From Candidatus Saccharimonadota bacterium (GTDB lineage Bacteria; Patescibacteriota; Saccharimonadia; Saccharimonadales; Saccharimonadaceae): 33,656 nucleotides of DNA. Positions 22,069 to 27,604 of this stretch are shown one piece after another (positions within the stretch are counted from its first letter, which is position 1; every line of letters starts with the position of its first letter). The position numbers were made by a program, and so were the translations under genes. Under the pieces are notes generated by a model. That model saw only the letters and a list, made by a program, of their open reading frames with translations. It was not told the origin of the DNA and searched no databases. The DNA lies in assembly GCA_017512045.1 (NCBI GenBank), contig JAFWHE010000017.1:1-33656 (forward strand). Direction: 5' to 3'.

Positions 22069-22095
22069 TTAGCACTCTCGGTCTGGGAGTGCTAA
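22069..22095 (+). promoter_or_regulatory. CIRCE operator (HrcA site)
   Basis: TTAGCACTC (22069-22077), 9-nt spacer, GAGTGCTAA (22087-22095): an exact match to the CIRCE consensus bound by the heat-shock repressor HrcA. It lies 3 bp after the ftsZ stop and 19 bp before the GTG of the nrdR-like gene. No chaperone gene or hrcA is in the window. The arms also contain TTAGCA and GCTAAT 16 bp apart, so the repeat may itself overlap a weak promoter. It would form a hairpin in RNA, but without a T run. Confidence 0.85.
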
Positions 22096-22114
22096 TTACT
22101 CAGGAGGTACATAG

Positions 22115-22591
22115 GTGTCGGAAATAAAAATAGGAGATAGCAAGGTATTAGAGAGCCGGGAAGCGATGGATGGCACAATGATTCGTCGTCGCAGAGTTAC
22201 TTCTGATGGAAAAATACGTTTCACTACCTATGAGCGGATAGAAATGCCGACGATTATGGTGCGGAAACGTAGTGGAAACAGGGAAGAATTTGATCGCGAC
22301 AAATTAATCACCTCTGTTAAGCGTAGCGTTGGGAAATTTTTTAATTCATCACTAGAGGTGGAAGCCGTAGTAGATCAAGTGATGAATCGGATATATGACC
22401 TCGGTACAGAGGAAGTTACATCCAAGCAAATTGGCCAGACCACACTAGATGTCTTAGCAGAAGTGAATGAGGTGGCATATGTTAGGTTCGCCAGTGTATT
22501 CCAAGAGTTTACTTCGCTAGCAGAATTTGAGCAAATCATCAAAGAACAGAAGCGTAAAAAAGATAAAACTAAAAAGGAGGGCAAAAAATGA
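22115..22591 (+). CDS. NrdR-like regulator with ATP-cone, zinc-ribbon cysteines lost
   Basis: Encodes 158 residues. The N-terminal 45 residues follow the NrdR pattern (K-V-L-E-S-R, then I-R-R-R-R, then R-F-T-T-Y-E-R), but all four zinc-ribbon cysteines are missing; the whole protein has no Cys. Residues about 48-138 form the ATP-cone (R-K-R-S-G-N-R-E-E-F-D-R-D-K-L...V-A-Y-V-R-F-A-S-V-F), which in NrdR senses ATP/dATP to repress ribonucleotide reductase genes. The tail is Lys-rich. GTG start with SD AGGAGGT 6 nt upstream. It is preceded by CIRCE and overlaps the next gene by ATGA. Confidence 0.85.
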   Translation: MSEIKIGDSKVLESREAMDGTMIRRRRVTSDGKIRFTTYERIEMPTIMVRKRSGNREEFDRDKLITSVKRSVGKFFNSSLEVEAVVDQVMNRIYDLGTEEVTSKQIGQTTLDVLAEVNEVAYVRFASVFQEFTSLAEFEQIIKEQKRKKDKTKKEGKK

Positions 22592-22860
22592 GAGTAGTAA
22601 TCGTTTGGAATGAACAGACAGATTATGCCAGAGAGGTTAGAGATTGGATGCAGGATTTTTCGCATGATACTGGCGGAACTAAGGAAATAGAAAGTCTAGA
22701 TCCAGAAACGGTGGCAGGGGAGGATTTTGCGAAAGTTTATGATATTGTGCAATATCCAACTATCGTAGCATTGGATAATAGTGGGAAGGTCTTGCAGATG
22801 TGGAAGGGAACACCTTTGCCACAGATAGAGCAAGTAGCAGTGTGGGCAGAAGATAAATAG
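22588..22860 (+). CDS. Thioredoxin-fold protein without CxxC
   Basis: Encodes 90 residues. V-V-I-V-W-N-E starts the first strand and Y-P-T-I-V-A-L-D is a cis-proline strand typical of thioredoxins, followed by G-K-V-L-Q-M-W-K-G. There is no cysteine, so it cannot be a thiol oxidoreductase; a binding or structural role is possible. Cytosolic. The start overlaps the nrdR-like stop (ATGA) and has a strong SD (AAGGAGGG) inside the previous gene, so the two are coupled and both lie under the CIRCE site. Confidence 0.6.
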   Translation: MRVVIVWNEQTDYAREVRDWMQDFSHDTGGTKEIESLDPETVAGEDFAKVYDIVQYPTIVALDNSGKVLQMWKGTPLPQIEQVAVWAEDK

Positions 22861-22901
22861 CTAGCATTTCCCGGCTTATGTTTTATATTCAGCGGGCTTT
22901 A

Positions 22902-22910
22902 TGCTATAAT
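22902..22910 (+). promoter_or_regulatory. Extended -10 just before the HD-hydrolase gene
   Basis: TGC-TATAAT ends 8 nt before the ATG at 22919; no SD. The predicted leader is 0-2 nt. Confidence 0.65.
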
Positions 22911-22918
22911 AGACTACA

Positions 22919-23584
22919 ATGAAACTGCGAGAGAGAGCTGAGGAGATTTTTGCGTGGGGAATGAAACAGCGGACGGAGAATTTTCCGGATGCTAATAATT
23001 CTGCATGGGAAAACCACTCTCGTGCAGCAGCAGAAATTGCAGAGAAGATTGCGAAGCATGCTGGAATGGATGCCGAGCGGGCCTATGCTGGTGGTCTACT
23101 CCATGATATTGGGCGTTATTTGGGGCCACACACGGGGATGAATCATATCCCTGATGGCTATGATTTGCTAAAAGAAAAAGGTATGCCAGAGGAGGTTGCT
23201 CGAGTTTGTTTGACGCACTCGTTTAATCCGCAAGAGACAGTTGAAGCTCTGGAGCTGGAGAACAAGGAGCGTGAGCAATTTGTCAAAAATTATGTATTAA
23301 ACACTAAGTATGACGATTATGATAAGTTGTTTCAACTGGTAGATTTTATGTCTGGTTCGCATGGGGTTACTACGATAGAACGAAGATTTTGCAGTGTGAT
23401 ATATCGCCATGATATACCAGATCCACGTAGCACATTAATCAAAATATATGAGATTAAGAAATACTTCGATAAGAAAATTGGCGGCGATATTTACGAACTG
23501 TTCCATGACAAAATCGCCGAAACGCCGTTCCAAGGCATACCAGGAGGGGGAGCATTAGTAGAAAAGAAAGGAGAGAGAAAATGA
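22919..23584 (+). CDS. HD-domain phosphohydrolase
   Basis: A 221-residue metal-dependent phosphohydrolase. H33 (E-N-H-S-R), H62-D63 (L-L-H-D-I-G-R) and H100 (L-T-H-S-F), with a later Asp in L-V-D-F-M, make the H...HD...H...D ligand set of HD enzymes acting on nucleotides, tRNA ends or signalling nucleotides. There is no other domain and no membrane segment, so the substrate is unknown. It shares a 4-nt ATGA overlap with ileS and is first in that operon. Confidence 0.82.
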   Translation: MKLRERAEEIFAWGMKQRTENFPDANNSAWENHSRAAAEIAEKIAKHAGMDAERAYAGGLLHDIGRYLGPHTGMNHIPDGYDLLKEKGMPEEVARVCLTHSFNPQETVEALELENKEREQFVKNYVLNTKYDDYDKLFQLVDFMSGSHGVTTIERRFCSVIYRHDIPDPRSTLIKIYEIKKYFDKKIGGDIYELFHDKIAETPFQGIPGGGALVEKKGERK

Positions 23585-26500
23585 GATTTCAGCCAAGAAA
23601 AAGAGCAAAAGAATATGAATCAGCATTAGTAGAATGGTGGAAGAAAAATCAGATTTTCGAGAAATCTATCAATGCTCGCAAGAATGGCGATAGCTATGTT
23701 TTCTATGATGGCCCTCCTTTCATTACGGGCTTGCCACACCATGGGACTTTGCTTTCTTCTATTGTGAAGGATGTCGTGCCACGCTTTTGGACGATGCGCG
23801 GATTCAGGTGTGAACGTAAGTGGGGCTGGGATTGTCATGGTCTGCCGGCAGAGAACTTCGTAGAAAAACAATTGGATATCACAGATCGTCGCCAGATTGG
23901 CGCACCAGAGGGCACACCAGGTGCGATTTCTCTAGAAAATTATATCACTAAGGCTAGAGAAAGTATGGTTGCCAATTCAGAAACTTGGGAGGGGACGATT
24001 GACCGTATTGGACGGTGGGTAGATTTTCGTGGTGCATACCGCACAATGGACAAGGATTATATGGAAAGTGTCTGGTGGGCGTTCAAGACCTTATATGATG
24101 CTGGTGAAATCTATGAGGGGCGCAAAGTCTTAATGTATGATACGAAGTTCGCTACTCCTGTTTCTAAGGCAGAGGTGACGATGGATAACGATGCATATCA
24201 AGTAGTGACGGACCCATCTGCATTTGTGCGATTCAAGGCGATGGAGAAAATCGCTGGTGAGGAAGATGTATATCTTTTAGCTTGGACTACTACACCGTGG
24301 ACTTTGCCAGCTAATTTGGCACTTGCTGTCAGCCCGAAGATGAAATATGGTATTTATGAGGTGAATGGGGAGAAATTAGTCATCGCCTGTGAGCTGGCGG
24401 ACAAGGTATTGATAGATGATAAGTTGGGTAAAGATGGTAAATCTGGCACTTTGGAACAGAGAGTGCTAAAGACTTTCTCTGGCAAAGAGCTAAAGGGTGT
24501 GAAATACAAGCCAATTATAGAGACTATCACAGAGAAAGAGAGAAAATCTGGTACTTATACTGTCCATACGGCGGATTTTGTTTCTGCTGAGGATGGTACT
24601 GGTATTGTCCACATTGCGCCAGCCTATGGTGAAGATGACTATGTGCTTGGCCAGGCAGAGGACGTAGATTTCGTGGATTGCTTGGACGATAATGGCTACT
24701 ACTTGCCAGACATGGCGGAAAAATTGCATGAGCTGGGTGTGCGTGATACGGATGAACACGGAATTGAAATTTGGGCGGGTAATAAATTTATCGCGAAGAT
24801 TTTAGAAGAAAAAGGCATTGTATACAAAATTGAATATATCAAACACGAGTATCCGTTTAATCCTCGTAGCAAACAGAGAATAATGTATCGTGCATTCCCG
24901 AGCTGGTTCTTTGATGTGGCAGAAAATAAGGGCATGATGTTGGCAGAAAATGAACACATAAATTGGTTCCCAGAATATTTGAAGCATGGGCGTTTTGCTA
25001 AAAATATTGAACAGGCGCCGGATTGGAACCTCTCACGTGATAGATTTTGGGCGACGGCAATGCCAGTTTGGAAATCTGCTGAGGGGACGACGATCGTCAT
25101 CGGATCTTATGCAGAGCTAAAAAAATACTCTGGTGTGGAGTTAGAGGATTATCACCGTCCATGGGTGGACGAGATTGAGTTTGATGCTTTTGTCAAAGAC
25201 GGCAAAATCGTATCAGAAAAAACCAGTGGTGCGAAGCAGGAGCATTTCAAGCGCATAGAGAAGGTGCTGGATTGCTGGTTTGAGAGTGGGTCTATGCCTT
25301 TTGCCCAGATGCATTATCCATTTGAGAATAAGGAAAAGTTTGAGGCAGGTTATCCGGCAGATTTTATCGTGGAATATGTTGGGCAAGTGCGAGCGTGGTT
25401 CTACTATGTTCACACAGTCAATACTGCACTGGCTAGCATTGGCGCATTTGGCGAAAAGATTCAGAATGCCGATGGCAAAAATGCCTACAAGAATGTGATT
25501 ACTACTGGTACTTTGGCCGGTAATGATGGCCGCAAGATGAGTAAATCACTCGGTAATTACACCGATCCAAACACCCTGATAGACCAATATTCTGCCGATT
25601 CTTTGCGCTTGCTTTTGATTTCTTCACCAGTGCTGGCAGGGGAGGATTTTGCACTGCTAGATAAAGATGTAAGCGATACTGCGCGCAAACTTTCTATGGT
25701 ATGGAATGTATATGATTTCTTTGCAACGTATGCAAATGTCGATAATTTTGACCCTCACCACGCTTCGCTAGCGGATGTGTCGCCTGATTCGCTCAAAATT
25801 GCCGACTTGTCTAACTTGCAAAATCCACTAGACATCTGGATTATATCGCGTGTGCATATGCTACGTGATGAGATTACTGACGGCATGGAAGAGTATAATC
25901 TGCCAAAGGCGACTGCTGGTATTTTGCCATTTATCGATGATTTGTCTAATTGGTTTGTGCGCCGTAGCCGCCGCCGTTTTTGGAAATCAGAAAATTCTGA
26001 GGATAAGGAAGAGGCCTATGCGACATTATATTATGTCTTGCTATACTTGAGTAAAATTATTGCACCGTTTGTTCCATTTTTGGCGGAAGAATTGTACCAC
26101 AACTTGACGGAGTTTGATGAAAAATCTGATGATTCTGTGCATCTTTTGGATTGGCCAGAAGCAGGTGAGGTGGATGTGGAGACTGTCCAGCAAATGGCAC
26201 GCACGCGTGAAATTATCTCTGATGGGCTAGCTCTCAGAATGAGAAAATCTGATACAGAAGAGCAGATCAAGGTACGTCAGCCACTGGCAGAGTTCGTCTA
26301 TGCAGGCGATAAATTACCAGAAGTTTATGAACAAATGATTATAGATGAGGTGAATGTTAAAAAAGTTAACCAAGGCAAAGAAACTTGGCTCGATAAGAAT
26401 ATAACAGAAGTGCTCAAGAAAGAAGGCTTTGCCCGGGAGCTGATTCGTGTGGTGCAATCTGCGCGCAAGAAGGCGGAGTTGAATGTGGATGACAGGATAA

Positions 26501-26664
26501 AGCTCTATGTAGAGTGTGAGCTAGACAGCGAATTCTGCGATTTAGTGTCTGCAGAAGTCCTAGCAACGGAATTACACGCCGGGAAAGACACACAAAACTA
26601 TGCTTATGATGAAATCGTAAAGGTGGATGGGGAGCAAATCACGATTAGCTTAGAAAAAGCATAA
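23581..26664 (+). CDS. ileS: Isoleucyl-tRNA synthetase (type 2 / eukaryotic-like)
   Basis: Class I synthetase of 1027 residues charging tRNA-Ile. The HIGH-type motif, in the context G-L-P-H-H-G-T-L-L (51-59), reads H-H-G-T: the last His is Thr. The KMSKS motif is intact (652-656, G-R-K-M-S-K-S-L-G-N-Y). The CP1 editing domain (about 190-420) shows W-T-T-T-P-W-T-L-P-A-N. The anticodon-binding region ends without the C-terminal zinc finger of type-1 bacterial IleRS. The G-L-P-H-x-G pattern and length point to the type-2 form, which is generally less sensitive to mupirocin. SD GAAAGGAG upstream. A tRNA-Ile (GAT) is in the same window. Confidence 0.96.
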   Translation: MRFQPRKRAKEYESALVEWWKKNQIFEKSINARKNGDSYVFYDGPPFITGLPHHGTLLSSIVKDVVPRFWTMRGFRCERKWGWDCHGLPAENFVEKQLDITDRRQIGAPEGTPGAISLENYITKARESMVANSETWEGTIDRIGRWVDFRGAYRTMDKDYMESVWWAFKTLYDAGEIYEGRKVLMYDTKFATPVSKAEVTMDNDAYQVVTDPSAFVRFKAMEKIAGEEDVYLLAWTTTPWTLPANLALAVSPKMKYGIYEVNGEKLVIACELADKVLIDDKLGKDGKSGTLEQRVLKTFSGKELKGVKYKPIIETITEKERKSGTYTVHTADFVSAEDGTGIVHIAPAYGEDDYVLGQAEDVDFVDCLDDNGYYLPDMAEKLHELGVRDTDEHGIEIWAGNKFIAKILEEKGIVYKIEYIKHEYPFNPRSKQRIMYRAFPSWFFDVAENKGMMLAENEHINWFPEYLKHGRFAKNIEQAPDWNLSRDRFWATAMPVWKSAEGTTIVIGSYAELKKYSGVELEDYHRPWVDEIEFDAFVKDGKIVSEKTSGAKQEHFKRIEKVLDCWFESGSMPFAQMHYPFENKEKFEAGYPADFIVEYVGQVRAWFYYVHTVNTALASIGAFGEKIQNADGKNAYKNVITTGTLAGNDGRKMSKSLGNYTDPNTLIDQYSADSLRLLLISSPVLAGEDFALLDKDVSDTARKLSMVWNVYDFFATYANVDNFDPHHASLADVSPDSLKIADLSNLQNPLDIWIISRVHMLRDEITDGMEEYNLPKATAGILPFIDDLSNWFVRRSRRRFWKSENSEDKEEAYATLYYVLLYLSKIIAPFVPFLAEELYHNLTEFDEKSDDSVHLLDWPEAGEVDVETVQQMARTREIISDGLALRMRKSDTEEQIKVRQPLAEFVYAGDKLPEVYEQMIIDEVNVKKVNQGKETWLDKNITEVLKKEGFARELIRVVQSARKKAELNVDDRIKLYVECELDSEFCDLVSAEVLATELHAGKDTQNYAYDEIVKVDGEQITISLEKA

Positions 26665-26696
26665 GGCGGACGTGCTTTAGCATAAGAAATATAGGA

Positions 26697-26725
26697 AATC
26701 ATCCCGACTATGGGATGATTTTTTG
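26697..26725 (+). terminator. Terminator after ileS
   Basis: AATCATCCC (26697-26705) pairs with GGGATGATT (26712-26720), then a T run. Confidence 0.92.
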
Positions 26726-26780
26726 ATGAAATTAACAGGGGTATATTTGACAAAATGCTACAAATTAAGCATAAAAGGTA

Positions 26781-26809
26781 TTGACTTTTTCTATAAAGTG
26801 TGCTAGTAT
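26781..26809 (+). promoter_or_regulatory. Promoter of the 53-residue peptide gene
   Basis: TTGACT (26781-26786), a 17-bp spacer ending in TGC, and TAGTAT (26804-26809), an extended -10. Directly upstream is AAGCATAAAAGGTA, also found in similar form before the promoter at 31782. Confidence 0.75.
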
Positions 26810-26884
26810 AGAAGACAGTTAGATAATAAAATAAAAAATCTAACAAATAAAGACAAAAAATAACAAAAAGGAGAAAAATATAAG

Positions 26885-27046
26885 ATGAAAAATAGTGCCG
26901 GATTAGGATTTGAACTCGTTGGTGGTTCTGAATCCAAAGAAAGGGGATATGACTCTGAAAAGGTCACCGTAAGTAAGGAAACAAGGAGAAAATTAGGGCA
27001 CTTCGCAGCTCAGGGTGCCATCTTCAAATCTGATTTAGTATATTAA
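26885..27046 (+). CDS. 53-residue peptide of unknown function
   Basis: A short gene well supported by context: promoter (26781-26809), strong SD (AAAAAGGAG) 9-10 nt before the ATG, and a terminator 35 nt after the stop, so it is a monocistronic unit. The peptide is hydrophilic with no membrane segment or cysteine. An E-L-V-G-G stretch at residues 10-14 with a charged remainder recalls a short double-glycine leader, but this is weak. Codons 5-7 (CCGGATTAG, 26898-26906) are complementary to CTAATCCGG in the 3' UTR (27063-27071), and a further 5 bp (GAACT/AGTTC) extends the pairing. No family is recognised. It sits at the head of the surface-protein region. Confidence 0.6.
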   Translation: MKNSAGLGFELVGGSESKERGYDSEKVTVSKETRRKLGHFAAQGAIFKSDLVY

Positions 27047-27080
27047 ATAGTCTGACCAAGTTCTAATCCGGAACTACAAA

Positions 27081-27107
27081 AAACCGAACAGAAGTGTTCG
27101 GTTTTTT
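27081..27107 (+). terminator. Terminator of the 53-residue peptide gene
   Basis: AAACCGAACA (27081-27090) pairs with TGTTCGGTTT (27095-27104) around GAAG, followed by Ts to 27107. Confidence 0.92.
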
Positions 27108-27123
27108 GATGTTAAAATTCCTC

Positions 27124-27152
27124 TTGACATTTTTTAGCGTTAGTATTACGAT
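27124..27152 (+). promoter_or_regulatory. Promoter of the DUF5663-like/surface operon
   Basis: TTGACA (27124-27129), a 17-bp spacer and TACGAT (27147-27152). The -35 is perfect and the -10 weak. The predicted leader is ~44 nt. A TATAAT at 27172-27177 lacks a -35. Confidence 0.5.
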
Positions 27153-27202
27153 AAGGGGTGTAAAGGCATATTATAATATAAAATAAAAACGAAAGAAAAA
27201 CT

Positions 27203-27604
27203 ATGGATGACACCCAATTCATGCAGTCTTTTGACCAGTATGTAGATTTGCTGGTAGAAAAGAAAGGACTGGATAGTCTGCCGGACGATAAGAAAGATAG
27301 ACTAAAAGAAGAAATCAAGAAAACTCTGATTGAGGAGTTTAATAAGGAAGTTTTGCGTCAGCTCCCAGAAGACAAGCTGGATGAGTTTGAGCAAATCTTG
27401 GATGATGATAGTAAGACTATCGAAGATGCGGGTGTGGTGATTAAGTCGGCTGGACTTGATATGGGTGAAATCCTGAAGACGGTTTTGGAATCTTTCCAAA
27501 AAATGTTCCTTGGCGAGGCACCTGCAGAAAATGATAGCGCGAATGATGCGGGCGCGGAAGATGTGAACGCAGAAAGCGCAGAAAAGGAGGCCGAAAATGA
27601 ATAA
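27203..27604 (+). CDS. DUF5663-like acidic protein
   Basis: Encodes 133 residues, acidic, mostly helical, with a low-complexity Ala/Glu/Asn end. The segment G-L-D-S-L-P-D-D-K-K through L-D-E-F-E-Q-I-L-D-D-D matches the protein at 10575-10991 (G-L-x-x-L-P-E-D-Q-K...I-E-E-F-E-G-I-M), so the two are paralogues of a family I take to be DUF5663. No signal peptide, so it acts inside the cell. It overlaps the next gene by 8 nt and is probably made with it in fixed ratio. Start ATG at 27203 with only a poor SD. Confidence 0.65.
   Translation: MDDTQFMQSFDQYVDLLVEKKGLDSLPDDKKDRLKEEIKKTLIEEFNKEVLRQLPEDKLDEFEQILDDDSKTIEDAGVVIKSAGLDMGEILKTVLESFQKMFLGEAPAENDSANDAGAEDVNAESAEKEAENE

Noticed and set aside
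25280-25498. Alternative frames inside ileS
   Set aside because: Shadow frames of a well-supported 1027-residue synthetase.
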